Assembly (NCBI RefSeq): GCF_021026315.1
Contig: NZ_JAJNCX010000001.1
Span: 310,001 to 374,000, forward strand
Length of the DNA: 64,000 bases
Direction: 5' to 3'
From: Rhizobium sp. C4
GTDB taxonomy: Bacteria > Pseudomonadota > Alphaproteobacteria > Rhizobiales > Rhizobiaceae
The translations under genes and the position numbers were made by a program. Shown piece after piece: positions 31,024 through 39,372 of this stretch; within the stretch, counting starts at the first letter, position 1, and each line of letters opens with the position of its first letter. The notes below the pieces were generated by a model. It did no database searches, was not told where the DNA came from, and saw only the letters and a list, made by a program, of their open reading frames with translations.

Positions 31024-32007
31024 ATGATCCGTTACGCCGAAGCCACAATCGAGAGCTTCCCGATTGCAGGCAGCTTTACCATTTCCCGCGGCTCCAAAAC
31101 ATCGGCAGACGTCGTCATGTGCACTATTCGCGAGGGTGGTAACGCCGGACGCGGCGAATGTGTTCCGTACCGCCGCTATGGAGAGACGATTGAAAGCGTC
31201 ATGGCCGAAATCAACGCCATTCTGCCGATGGTCGTGGAAGGCATGGATCGCAACATCCTGCAGTCGCTGATGAAGCCGGGGGCTGCCCGCAACGCAGTCG
31301 ACTGCGCACTCTGGGATCTCGAAGCGAAGAAGCGCGGCATGACGGTGATGGAGGCGATGGGCCTCAGCATCGCGCGGCCGCTCGTCACCGCCTACACGAT
31401 TTCGCTGGGTTCGCCCGAGGACATGGCCGAACAGACGGCGAAATGGGCGCATCGCAAGCTTCTGAAGGTGAAGGTCGGCACAGCGGACGACGAATCGCGC
31501 ATCCGCGCCATCCGCGCCGCCGCTCCCGACAGCGCCATCGTGCTCGACGCCAACGAAGGCTGGAGCGCTGACAATCTGGTGCATCATCTGAACGTCGCAG
31601 CCGAATGCAATATCGGCCTGATCGAGCAGCCACTGCCGGCTGGCCAGGATGAATTGCTGGCGCGCATTCCGCATCCCGTGCCGATCTGCGCGGATGAAAG
31701 TGCCCATGAGACGGAAGGGCTGGAATTGCTGCGCGACCGCTATGACGCGATCAACATCAAGCTCGACAAGTCGGGCGGCCTGACCGAAGCGCTGAAGATG
31801 AAGAACCGTGCCCGTGAACTCGGCTACGAGGTGATGGTCGGCTGCATGGTCGGAACGTCGCTCGCCATGGCACCGGCCGTGCTGCTTGCGCAGGATGCCG
31901 ATTTCGTCGATCTCGACGGGCCTTTGCTGCTGGCGCGCGACCGCACGCCGGGCCTTGTCTACGACGCGTCGTTCGTCCTGCCGCCTGCCCCCGCCCTCTG
32001 GGGCTGA
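31024..32007 (+). CDS. dgcA: Enolase-superfamily epimerase/racemase, dipeptide- or N-acyl-amino-acid type
   Basis: A 327-residue muconate-lactonizing-type barrel enzyme. The KxK catalytic pair appears in HRKLLKVKVGTADD, metal ligands in VLDANEGWS, LIEQPLP and ICADES, and the second lysine in INIKLDKSGGLTEA. This pattern is that of the L-Ala-D/L-Glu epimerase subgroup; in Rhizobiaceae close relatives are named N-acetyl-D-Glu racemase DgcA, and the symbol is given on that memory. ATG 31024 follows AAGGCAAAATC. Its last 49 bases overlap the convergent MFS gene. The role may be cell-wall peptide recycling or D-amino-acid use. Confidence 0.82.
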   Translation: MIRYAEATIESFPIAGSFTISRGSKTSADVVMCTIREGGNAGRGECVPYRRYGETIESVMAEINAILPMVVEGMDRNILQSLMKPGAARNAVDCALWDLEAKKRGMTVMEAMGLSIARPLVTAYTISLGSPEDMAEQTAKWAHRKLLKVKVGTADDESRIRAIRAAAPDSAIVLDANEGWSADNLVHHLNVAAECNIGLIEQPLPAGQDELLARIPHPVPICADESAHETEGLELLRDRYDAINIKLDKSGGLTEALKMKNRARELGYEVMVGCMVGTSLAMAPAVLLAQDADFVDLDGPLLLARDRTPGLVYDASFVLPPAPALWG

Positions 32008-33182
32008 TAGAGCCAGCCGGCGAGCACGAAGAGCGTTCCGGCAATCGCCAGCACGCACATGAACAGGAAGCTGACGCCGCCGAAGCGGTTGAAGACGAAG
32101 CCGCAGAAGAAGGTCGAAACGGCGAGGAAGATGTTGCTGTAGAAGAAATACAGCCCCTGCGCCGTTGCTTCCTGATGCCCCGGCACGCGCAACGTGATCA
32201 GACGCTGCAGGCCGAGATGGGCCGTGGCGAAGGTGAACGCGTGCAGGACCTGCAAGGGAATGAAGCTGTAGAAATCCGTCGCCAGCGGGAACGCAGCCCA
32301 GCGCACGATCGACATCAGCGTTCCGGCAAAAATCAGCTGCCAGATCGAAAAGCGGCGCAGCAGCCAGCTCGACCACAGAAACACGCAGACTTCCGCCGCG
32401 ACACCCGCGCCCCAGAGAAGCCCGATCTGCGATCCGGTGATGCCGACCTGCTCCCAATAGAGCGAGGAGAAGGTGTAGAGCATTGCGTGGCTGGAGCCGG
32501 AAACCGTGACGCCGATCAGCACGAGGAGGAAATCCGGCTTGCGGAAGACCCGCTCGTCAGGCAGCACGACGGCCGGTTCGGTGATCGGACGCAGGCGGCT
32601 GACGCCTGTCTTCGGCGCGATCAGGCCACCGAGAACCGTCAGGAAAAAGCCGAATGTGATGGCCGGCAGCACCGAGCTTGCCCCATGCGCGCCGACCAGA
32701 TAGCCGCCGGCGAGCGTTGCCACGATGAAGAGGATCGAGCCCCACATGCGCATGTGGCCATACTGGTATCCCCAGCGGCGCGCGCCGGTCATCATCAGCG
32801 ATTCGGCAACCGGCGAGTAAGGCGAATAGAATGCACCGAGCAGCCCGTAGATCAGCAGGACCGGCCAGAAGGTGACCGAATAGAACATGGCGCCGCAGGT
32901 GATGAGCGACGTCAGCCCCGACCAGAACAGAACCGTCGCGCGCTCGCCAATCCGGTCCGACAGTGCGGCGACAACGGGCGCGATAATGACGCGAACGATC
33001 AGCGGAACGCCGGTGATCAGGCCGATCTGCCAGTCTGCCAGATGCAGCGACTGAAGCCAGACCGGGAAATAGGGCATGAGAAGCGCATTGGTGATCATGG
33101 GCGCGCAAAAGGTCATCGCGGCCCGCGTTCTGTAATAGAACGGCGCTTGCCCGAACTGGGCATCCGAAAGAACAGTGGTCAT
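31959..33182 (-). CDS. MFS transporter, phenylpropionate-permease-like (MFS_1_like)
   Basis: A 407-residue protein with 12 predicted spans. It resembles the HcaT/PPP-type subgroup: PMITNALLMPYFPVWLQSL in helix 1, then IIAPVVAALSDRIGERATV as the helix 2-3 loop motif. Substrate is not evident; the family includes 3-phenylpropionate and nucleoside-type permeases. The start ATG at 33182 lies after GGTAGC without a strong ribosome site. It overlaps the epimerase gene tail-to-tail by 49 bases, so the two are read in opposite directions and not co-transcribed. Confidence 0.87.
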   Translation of the reverse strand: MTTVLSDAQFGQAPFYYRTRAAMTFCAPMITNALLMPYFPVWLQSLHLADWQIGLITGVPLIVRVIIAPVVAALSDRIGERATVLFWSGLTSLITCGAMFYSVTFWPVLLIYGLLGAFYSPYSPVAESLMMTGARRWGYQYGHMRMWGSILFIVATLAGGYLVGAHGASSVLPAITFGFFLTVLGGLIAPKTGVSRLRPITEPAVVLPDERVFRKPDFLLVLIGVTVSGSSHAMLYTFSSLYWEQVGITGSQIGLLWGAGVAAEVCVFLWSSWLLRRFSIWQLIFAGTLMSIVRWAAFPLATDFYSFIPLQVLHAFTFATAHLGLQRLITLRVPGHQEATAQGLYFFYSNIFLAVSTFFCGFVFNRFGGVSFLFMCVLAIAGTLFVLAGWLYQPQRAGAGGRTNDAS

Positions 33183-33317
33183 TTGCTACCTGGAGGCGTG
33201 TGTCCGCGGAAAATGCCGGGACGACTCGATTGCTAACACGCTCTTATGAGGTACGCCAATCAGCCTTTTTCATGGCTGGATCAATTCCGTGAAAACACGG
33301 GCCGACGTGTGACTTTT

Positions 33318-33638
33318 TTATCGGCTTCGAAGCGCGGCACCCAAGGCTGTGCGGGCGAGCTGCGCCATCTCGTCCGGATCGTCCCAGCCGATTTCCGGCA
33401 TCGACCAATAGGGCATGGACACGTCCTTGCCGGTTTTCTTGTGCTGATAGGTCCAGCGCACGCCGCCGGCCTCCTCATATTGGGCGGCGCATTCGGCGTC
33501 CCCCTTCAGCAACATGCGGTCGCGCAGCCAGATCGCGATAATCTCACCATCGCTATAGATGCCCTTGCCGCCGAACATGCGGCGGATCGAAATGGGGGCG
33601 ACGGCCTGAAACATTTCCTCAAGCTGGTCATTGTCCAT
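33318..33638 (-). CDS. TfoX/Sxy N-terminal domain protein
   Basis: A 106-residue protein with the TfoX_N domain pattern (MFGGKGIYSDGEIIAIWLRD, then LLKGDAE). In gamma-proteobacteria TfoX/Sxy proteins act with CRP on competence genes; short stand-alone TfoX_N proteins in alphaproteobacteria have no proven function. It begins three bases after the stop of the molybdopterin cytidylyltransferase fusion and is probably the last gene of that operon. Competence genes are not nearby. Confidence 0.85.
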   Translation of the reverse strand: MDNDQLEEMFQAVAPISIRRMFGGKGIYSDGEIIAIWLRDRMLLKGDAECAAQYEEAGGVRWTYQHKKTGKDVSMPYWSMPEIGWDDPDEMAQLARTALGAALRSR

Positions 33639-33641
33639 TGC

Positions 33642-35255
33642 TTACCCCTTCAGAACGCCGCCTGCCGCTTCGATCGCCTCGATCGTATCGACATCGAGAT
33701 GGGCGGCCTCGCCGATCTCCACATCGATGACCGGCAGGCCGCTCTTCTCGATAATATGCCGCGCGCCGACATCGCCCTCGAGGCGCAGCAGCGCCGGATA
33801 GAGCGTCTTCGGCAGGATGACCGGATTGCCGCGCTTGCCGGCGGAGACCGCTCGCACGATTGCGATACCGCCCTCGCTGCGGAACGCCTCGATCAGCTTG
33901 GAATAGTCCGACGACGTGACGCCCGGCATGTCGGCGAGCGCGATGACGACGCCGTCCATCTCACGCAGCGCCTCGACGCCGACGCGGATCGAGGAGGCCA
34001 TGCCGGAGGCGAAATCGGGATTGCGCAGCGCTTCGACGTCAAGCCCATCCAGCGCCTGCTCGACCTCTTCGGCGCGATGGCCCGTCATGACCGCGACCTT
34101 TTCAGCGCCGCTGCCAAGGGCGGCTTCAACGCTGCGGCGGACCAGCGGTTCGCCGGAAAATTCGGCCAGCAGCTTGTGCTTCTCGCCGCCCATACGGCTG
34201 GCGCGGCCGGCGGCGAGAACGGCAATGCCGACGGTTGGACGATGCGGCTCCTCGGTTGCCTTTTCGCGCGGCAGCGGGCGCAGCGGAATTTCCATGAGAA
34301 GGCCTCCGACGCCCAGAGCTGCGGCATCGGCCTGATGGGGCCGCTCGCCGGCAAGAATGCGGTTCAGGATCCAGTCGAAGCCGTTTTCCTTCGGGCTTCT
34401 GGCGCAGCCCGGCGCGCCGATGACCGGCACGTTGCCGACATAGCCGAGAACCAGAAGATTGCCCGGATCGACCGGCATGCCGGCAATGGCAAGTTCGCCG
34501 CCCGCCAGACGGATGGCTGCGGGGATGACGTCATCTTCGTCCGTCATGGCGGATGCGCCGAAGACGATGACGAGGCTGTAACGGCTGGCAAAGTCGGCGA
34601 TATGGCCCGCCACGGCCTTCGCGTCATGCGAACAGCGCGTTTCCTCGGCGATCCGGCTGCCGCTCGGGCGGAGCCGGTCGTCGGTCAGCCGCCGCGTCTT
34701 GTCCATGACGGAGGGTTTGAGCGAGGGGAGCATGGTGGCAATCAGGCCAGCGGTCAGGCTCCTGAACGGCGTGACCGAGAAGGCGGAGCCGGAGGCGAGC
34801 AGCGCCCTGCCCCGTTCCGCCAGATCGGCAGCGACGGCGAGCGGGATGATCTTGATCGTGGCGACGAGATCGCCCTTGCGCACCGGCGCGCGGTCGGCAA
34901 GTGTGGCGAGCGTGAGCGCGGGGTGGATGGCATTGAAGGCATCGACCAGAGCGCGGTCGGCGCGGAAGAGACCATTCGCCTCGGCATGGAAATTGACGCG
35001 GCCGGTTGCGGCGGGCGATGCGCTGAAGCCTTCGGCCTTGAGGGCCTCGGCGACCAGGGATGCGGCTTCGTCTTCGCCGATATCGCCGGGCTCAAGGCGC
35101 GCGGCAATCACTGTCTCGACGCGGGCGGCGGCTAACGTAACGATATCCGCTTCCGTCACGACATGTCCCTTGGGCAGGCGTCCACCTTCGAACATCACCG
35201 AATGGGCGAGCACGCAGGCCTTCGCCTCGGCAACCGGGACCGCGCCAAAGATCAT
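33642..35255 (-). CDS. Molybdopterin-binding domain/MobA-like nucleotidyltransferase fusion
   Basis: A 537-residue two-part protein. The N-terminal part (about 1-330) is a MoeA/MogA-like molybdopterin-binding region (GATMTDEDD-type loop in VFGASAMTDEDDVIPAAI, then VIGAPGCARSPKENGFD). The C-terminal part (about 343-537) is an NTP transferase of the MocA type with LAAGRASRMGGEKHKLL and the metal site in VVIALADMPGVTSSDY. Such fusions attach CMP (or GMP) to molybdopterin for xanthine-dehydrogenase-family enzymes. Its ATG overlaps the xdhC-like stop as ATGA. The neighbours confirm a role in maturing a molybdenum hydroxylase. Confidence 0.9.
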   Translation of the reverse strand: MIFGAVPVAEAKACVLAHSVMFEGGRLPKGHVVTEADIVTLAAARVETVIAARLEPGDIGEDEAASLVAEALKAEGFSASPAATGRVNFHAEANGLFRADRALVDAFNAIHPALTLATLADRAPVRKGDLVATIKIIPLAVAADLAERGRALLASGSAFSVTPFRSLTAGLIATMLPSLKPSVMDKTRRLTDDRLRPSGSRIAEETRCSHDAKAVAGHIADFASRYSLVIVFGASAMTDEDDVIPAAIRLAGGELAIAGMPVDPGNLLVLGYVGNVPVIGAPGCARSPKENGFDWILNRILAGERPHQADAAALGVGGLLMEIPLRPLPREKATEEPHRPTVGIAVLAAGRASRMGGEKHKLLAEFSGEPLVRRSVEAALGSGAEKVAVMTGHRAEEVEQALDGLDVEALRNPDFASGMASSIRVGVEALREMDGVVIALADMPGVTSSDYSKLIEAFRSEGGIAIVRAVSAGKRGNPVILPKTLYPALLRLEGDVGARHIIEKSGLPVIDVEIGEAAHLDVDTIEAIEAAGGVLKG

Positions 35256-35947
35256 GCGCCTGCCCCGATGGGCCGCTTGCGCAGCGCCTGAATGATGTCA
35301 GCGAGGATCGAAACGGCGATTTCACCGGGCGAGGATGCGCCGATGTCGAGCCCGATGGGCGCGGAGATGCGGGCGATCTGCGCGTCGGAACAGCCGGCCT
35401 CTTTCAGTCGATCGATGCGCTTGGCGTGGGTCTTGCGGCTGCCCAGCGCGCCGACATAGAAGCAGCCGGTTTTCAGCGCGGAAACAAGCGGATAGTCGTC
35501 TATCTTCGGATCATGAGTCACCGCGACGAGCGCCGTGAAGGCATCGAGCGGGCGATGCTTCAGCACATCCTCCGGCCAGTCGGCCGTCAGCGTCACGCCG
35601 GCAAAGCGTTCGGGCGTGGCGAAGGCCGTGCGCGGGTCGATGATTTCCAGATCGAAGCCGGCCGCAGGCGCCATGACGGCGAGCGCCTGGCTGATATGGA
35701 CCGCGCCGATGACGACGATTTTCGGCGGCGGAACGTGGACGTTCAGGAAGAAGCTCCAGCCGTCCAGTTCCACCAGCCCCGACTTGCCCGTGAGAAAAGC
35801 CTTGGTCAGCGCCTCTGCGGGAAGCCCCGGCAGCGTATCGCCTTCAAAGGCCAGACGGTCCTCGCCATTGGAAATGTCGGTCACGAGGATAACGGCGCGG
35901 CGGGCGCGCTTGGCTTCGTTCAACTGTTTCAGGATTTCGATGCGCAT
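35252..35947 (-). CDS. XdhC-family protein (XdhC Rossmann domain)
   Basis: A 231-residue protein whose C-terminal two thirds is the XdhC Rossmann domain: PPKIVVIGAVHISQALAVM, VAVTHDPKIDDYPLV, FYVGALGSRKTHAKRIDRL and APIGLDIGASSPGEIAVSI. XdhC proteins bind molybdenum cofactor and insert the sulfurated form into xanthine dehydrogenase or CO-dehydrogenase-like enzymes. The usual N-terminal CoxI-type domain is encoded by the separate upstream gene, with a TGATG junction. It is therefore a split XdhC, a common arrangement in rhizobia. Confidence 0.92.
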   Translation of the reverse strand: MRIEILKQLNEAKRARRAVILVTDISNGEDRLAFEGDTLPGLPAEALTKAFLTGKSGLVELDGWSFFLNVHVPPPKIVVIGAVHISQALAVMAPAAGFDLEIIDPRTAFATPERFAGVTLTADWPEDVLKHRPLDAFTALVAVTHDPKIDDYPLVSALKTGCFYVGALGSRKTHAKRIDRLKEAGCSDAQIARISAPIGLDIGASSPGEIAVSILADIIQALRKRPIGAGA

Positions 35948-36276
35948 CAGGCGACCTTCTCGACATAAACGCGGATACGGCCGCCACAGGAGAGACCCAC
36001 GCGCCAGGCCGTTTCATCCGCCACGCCGAATTCCAGCATGCGCGGGCTGCCTGAGCCGATGACATCCATGGCCTCGGTGATGACCGCGCCTTCGACGCAG
36101 CCGCCGGAGACGGAACCGTGGAAATTGCCTTCGCCGTCGATCACCAGATGGCTGCCGACCGGGCGCGGCGCGGAACCCCAGGTCTCGATAACGGTCGCCA
36201 GCGCCACATCACGCCCTTCCGCCTTCCAGCCTTCCGCAATCGAGAGCGGATCGTCTAAGCCAGCCATGTCGTTCAT
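35947..36276 (-). CDS. XdhC/CoxI-family protein (N-terminal domain alone)
   Basis: A 109-residue protein corresponding to the XdhC_CoxI domain: VIETWGSAPRPVGSHLVID and FHGSVSGGCVEGAVI, including the conserved GGCVE cysteine, then GLSCGGRIRVYVE. It partners with the next gene, whose start overlaps its stop by one base. Together they reconstitute a full XdhC. Upstream, a 183-base palindromic element separates it from the VWA-domain gene, so read-through from the moxR-like gene depends on that structure. Confidence 0.9.
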   Translation of the reverse strand: MNDMAGLDDPLSIAEGWKAEGRDVALATVIETWGSAPRPVGSHLVIDGEGNFHGSVSGGCVEGAVITEAMDVIGSGSPRMLEFGVADETAWRVGLSCGGRIRVYVEKVA

Positions 36277-36310
36277 AAGCGCCTCCGTTTGTACTCATAT
36301 GGGGACCATG

Positions 36311-36493
36311 CCCCCTCTCTTGGAATTTCTAGCACTTAGCTGAAGCTAAGATGCTGAAATTCCTTTCTCCCCCTCCAGGGGGGAGATTGGAGCGAGGAGG
36401 CGCGGCATTCTCCCCATCTCCCCCTTGGAGGGGGAGAAAGCAAAATCACGATCTTAGCCAACGGCTAAGTCGTAGATTTTGCAAGAGAGGGGG
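36311..36493. repeat. Large imperfect palindrome (183 bases), MITE-like or intergenic mosaic element
   Basis: Two arms of 67 and 68 bases (36311-36377 and 36426-36493) are near-complementary from end to end. The ends are CCCCCTCTCTTG / CAAGAGAGGGGG and the inner ends CTTTCTCCCCCTCCA / TGGAGGGGGAGAAAG; small internal hairpins CTTAGC-tgaa-GCTAAG and CTTAGCC-aac-GGCTAAG sit at matching places. The 48-base core is GGAG/CTCC-rich. It fills the gap between the coxE-like and coxI-like genes. Transcribed, it would fold into a very long hairpin. I saw no second copy in the window. Confidence 0.85.
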
Positions 36494-36511
36494 TCGATGA
36501 CGCCGCCCCGA

Positions 36512-37750
36512 TCAAACCCGCCCCAGATACCGTCTCGGATCAGCCTTGCGCCCGCCGCCCTCACCCGAAAGCGCGGCCACCAGATCGCCGATCGCTTCCA
36601 GATTATGCACCGGGCGGAACTCGTCAACATGGGGCAGCATGGCGCGGACGCCGCGGGCGCGGGCCTCGAAACCATCGAAGCGCAGCAGCGGGTTCAGCCA
36701 GATCAGGCGCCGGCAGGAGCGGTGCAGCCGGTCCATCTCGGTTTCCAGCTCCTCGATACTGTCACGCTCCAGCCCATCGGTGATGAGGAGCACGCTGGCG
36801 CCCTGCCCCAGAACGCGGCGCGCCCAGAGGCGGTTAAACTCGCGCAGTGTCTCGCCGATGCGCGTGCCGCCCGACCAGTCGGTGACGGCAGCCGAACAGG
36901 CGTCGAGCGCTTCGTCCGGGTCCTTGTGGCGCATCTGGCGGGTGACATTGGTCAGCCGCGTGCCGAAGACGAAGGTGTGAACGCGCCGCCGCTTTTCCGT
37001 CATGGCGTGGAGGAAATGCAGGAAGATACGGGTATATTGGCTCATCGAGCCGGAAATATCGGCGAGGATCACCAGCGGCGGATGCACGGTGCGGCGCTTC
37101 TTGAATTTCGGCAGCAGCAGATCGCCGCCCGTCTTCATGCTGGCGCGCAGGGTCTGGCGGGCATCGAAGATCAGCGGCCGGTTCGATGGGCGGAAACGGC
37201 GGGTACGGACCTCGTCGAAGGGCAGATGGATCTTCGCGATCTCGGCCTTCGCAATGGCCAGCTCCTTCGCCGACATCTGGGCGAAGTCCATCTTGCGCAG
37301 CACTTCAGAGCCCGACATGGTGAAGCGGGCGTCGAATTCGATTTCCGGTTCTTCAGGTTTGGCGCTGCGGCGATCCTTTTCGGCGACCAGCGCATCGGCG
37401 GCGCGGGACTGGCCGGCGCGGTTCTTTTCCTTTTGGCCGACATTCGGCGTGCCGGGCAGCATCATCTGCATCATCTTGGCGATGAGTTCGCGCGAGCGCC
37501 AGAACAGGCGGAAGGCCTCATCAAAGACGGCCTTGTCCTCATGGCGCTTGACGAAAACCGAGAAGAGCGCGGTGTAGAATTCCTCACGCGAACCGATGCC
37601 GATGGCCTCGACGGCCTCCACAGCGTCGATCACCGCGCCGGGGCCGATCTTCAGCCCCGCCTTGCGCAACGCGCGGGCGAAATAGGTGATGTTGTCGGCA
37701 AGCCTGCCGTCATCTGCCCTGCGCCCAGCGATTTCGCCCGAGACATCCAT
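36512..37750 (-). CDS. VWA-domain protein (CoxE-like)
   Basis: A 412-residue protein with a C-terminal von Willebrand A domain. The MIDAS motif is visible as ILADISGSMSQYTRIFLHF and the later loop as VLLITDGLERDSIEELE. CoxE-type proteins act with a MoxR ATPase (CoxD) in maturing the Cu-Mo site of aerobic CO dehydrogenase or related molybdenum hydroxylases. It starts four bases after the moxR-like gene. The N-terminal 180 residues are helical and charged (KKNRAGQSRA-like segments) as in CoxE. Confidence 0.9.
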   Translation of the reverse strand: MDVSGEIAGRRADDGRLADNITYFARALRKAGLKIGPGAVIDAVEAVEAIGIGSREEFYTALFSVFVKRHEDKAVFDEAFRLFWRSRELIAKMMQMMLPGTPNVGQKEKNRAGQSRAADALVAEKDRRSAKPEEPEIEFDARFTMSGSEVLRKMDFAQMSAKELAIAKAEIAKIHLPFDEVRTRRFRPSNRPLIFDARQTLRASMKTGGDLLLPKFKKRRTVHPPLVILADISGSMSQYTRIFLHFLHAMTEKRRRVHTFVFGTRLTNVTRQMRHKDPDEALDACSAAVTDWSGGTRIGETLREFNRLWARRVLGQGASVLLITDGLERDSIEELETEMDRLHRSCRRLIWLNPLLRFDGFEARARGVRAMLPHVDEFRPVHNLEAIGDLVAALSGEGGGRKADPRRYLGRV

Positions 37751-37754
37751 CGTA

Positions 37755-38684
37755 TCAGCCTGCGGCCAGCAATTCGGCCTTCACTTCGGAGAGGATCTTG
37801 GTGCCCTCGCCGCCCTGAATGCGCGAGATGTCGTCCTGATATTTCAGCAACGTGCCGAGCGTGTCGGCAATGGTTTCCGGATCGAGCGCAACGCGGTCGA
37901 GTTCGGTCAGCGCGGTCGCCCAGTCGATGGTCTCGGCAACGCCGGGGTTCTTGAACAGATCGACCTCGCGCAGCTTCTGCACATAGGCGACGACCTGGCG
38001 CGCCAGCATGTCGTTGCAGCCCGGCACCTTGCGCGAGACGATTTCCAGCTCCTGCTTCGCATCCGGATAGCCGACCCAGTGATAGAGGCAGCGGCGTTTC
38101 AGCGCGTCATGCACCTCGCGGGTACGGTTCGTCGTGATGATGACGATGGGCGGTTCCTCGGCGCGGATCGTGCCGTATTCGGGGATCGTCACCTGAAAAT
38201 CGGACAGGACTTCGAGAAGGAAGGCTTCGAACGCCTCGTCGGTGCGGTCGAGTTCGTCGATCAGGAAGACCGGCGCGCGGCCGGCGGGCGCGGAAATGGC
38301 TTGCAGGACCGGACGGCGGATCAGGTGCTTTTCGGAAAAGATGCTGTTTTCCATCTCGCCGCGATCGGTGGCGCCGGAGGCTTCCGAGAGGCGGATTTCC
38401 AGCATCTGCGCGGGATAGTTCCACTCGTAGACGGCGGACGAGATATCGAGGCCTTCATAGCATTGCAGGCGGATCAGCGGCCGATCGAGCGCTTTCGCCA
38501 GAACCTTGGCGACCTCCGTCTTGCCGACGCCGGCATCGCCTTCCAGGAAAAGCGGACGCTTCAGCTTGAGCGCCAGAAAAAGCACCGTCGCGAGCGAGCG
38601 CGAGGCGAGATAATCATGGCTCTCAAGAAGGCTGGCGGTCTCGTCGATGGATTGCGGCAGCGGCCGCGCAGTCATGCCGGTCAT
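37755..38684 (-). CDS. MoxR-family AAA+ ATPase (CoxD-like)
   Basis: A 309-residue AAA+ protein with Walker A LEGDAGVGKTEVAKVL, Walker B PVFLIDELDRTDEAFEAF and sensor-1 IVIITTNRTREVHDAL. CoxD-like MoxR proteins remodel molybdenum hydroxylases together with VWA partners. The ATG at 38684 was used; an ATG three codons later is possible. The ribosome site GAGGAG lies inside a hairpin between this gene and the flavin reductase gene. It is the head of the maturation run moxR-VWA-coxI-xdhC-mocA. Confidence 0.93.
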   Translation of the reverse strand: MTGMTARPLPQSIDETASLLESHDYLASRSLATVLFLALKLKRPLFLEGDAGVGKTEVAKVLAKALDRPLIRLQCYEGLDISSAVYEWNYPAQMLEIRLSEASGATDRGEMENSIFSEKHLIRRPVLQAISAPAGRAPVFLIDELDRTDEAFEAFLLEVLSDFQVTIPEYGTIRAEEPPIVIITTNRTREVHDALKRRCLYHWVGYPDAKQELEIVSRKVPGCNDMLARQVVAYVQKLREVDLFKNPGVAETIDWATALTELDRVALDPETIADTLGTLLKYQDDISRIQGGEGTKILSEVKAELLAAG

Positions 38685-38691
38685 GAACTCT

Positions 38692-38720
38692 GGAGTCTCC
38701 TCATCTCGTGAGGAGGACTC
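38692..38720 (-). promoter_or_regulatory. Hairpin covering the ribosome site of the MoxR gene
   Basis: On the transcript, GAGTCCTCCTCA pairs with TGAGGAGACTCC through a stem with one bulge and a 5-base loop. The second arm contains GAGGAG, the only ribosome-site candidate for the MoxR ATG at 38684. The hairpin also starts at the last base of the upstream stop codon. It could restrain translation or be a processing site; there is no U-tract, so it is not a classical terminator. Confidence 0.45.
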
Positions 38721-39214
38721 TATATCGCGTGATAGCTCCGGTCCATATAAACAAGAGACTGATCTTTGGAGCCCAGGCGCAGGCCGACAACCTCGCCGAA
38801 GAAGATGTTGTGGGTCGAGACCGATTTCGTGTCGACGATGCGGCAGTCATAGGTGGCGATCGCATCTTTCAGCGCCGGCGCGCCTGTGACAAGCTCGTCC
38901 CATTCGGCCATGGCGAAACGCTCTTCGGCGGGAAGCTTGGTGAAGCCGGCAAATGTGTCGGCCAGACCCTTGTGATGCGCCGCCAGCGTATTCAGCGCGA
39001 AGACGCCGCTTTCGAGGAAGATGTCGTTATGCTCGTTCTGGCGGTTGAGGCAGACGAGAACCATCGCGGGACTGTCGGAGACCGAGCAGGCGGCGGTAAT
39101 GGTCACGCCACGTCGCACGCCCTCATGCGCCGTCGTCACGATCTGCACATGGCCGGCATAGCGGGCCATGGCGTCGCGATAGAGCTTCGGATCGATACCG
39201 GGTGCGCTCAACAC
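38720..39214 (-). CDS. Flavin reductase family protein
   Basis: A 164-residue FMN-binding split-barrel protein of the HpaC/RutF type: GVTITAACSVSDSPAMVLVC in the flavin site and HNIFFGEVVGLRLG near the end. It supplies reduced flavin to monooxygenases or reduces flavin for other redox partners. GTG at 39214 was chosen because GGAG is six bases upstream and the family starts there (YRDAMARYAGHVQIVTT follows); in-frame ATGs further upstream lie in a Cys-rich, unlikely leader. It could be co-transcribed with the MoxR gene 35 bases downstream. Confidence 0.85.
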   Translation of the reverse strand: MLSAPGIDPKLYRDAMARYAGHVQIVTTAHEGVRRGVTITAACSVSDSPAMVLVCLNRQNEHNDIFLESGVFALNTLAAHHKGLADTFAGFTKLPAEERFAMAEWDELVTGAPALKDAIATYDCRIVDTKSVSTHNIFFGEVVGLRLGSKDQSLVYMDRSYHAI

Positions 39215-39372
39215 TTCATTCTCCAGTCTGTTCTTCAACCATAAACATAAGCAGGGAATCTTAAGATTCATCGCCCCGATACCGACAAATTGCCGTTTTC
39301 GCCCGACACGTGGTAATTCCGTTTGAAGCGGACACCGCATCCCACTATTCTTTTCAACACGATACGAAACGG

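Noticed and set aside
33246-35135. A 629-codon plus-strand frame opposite the molybdopterin fusion and TfoX genes
   Set aside because: It spans two real genes on the other strand and their junction, and the composition is typical of antisense frames.
35252-36276. Possible frameshift splitting one xdhC gene into two
   Set aside because: The junction is a clean TGATG overlap, both parts match complete domains, and split XdhC/CoxI genes are common in this group.
36361-36450. CRISPR-like or tandem repeats in the GGAG/CTCC-rich stretch
   Set aside because: The repetition is explained by inverted arms of one palindrome; there are no spaced direct repeats.
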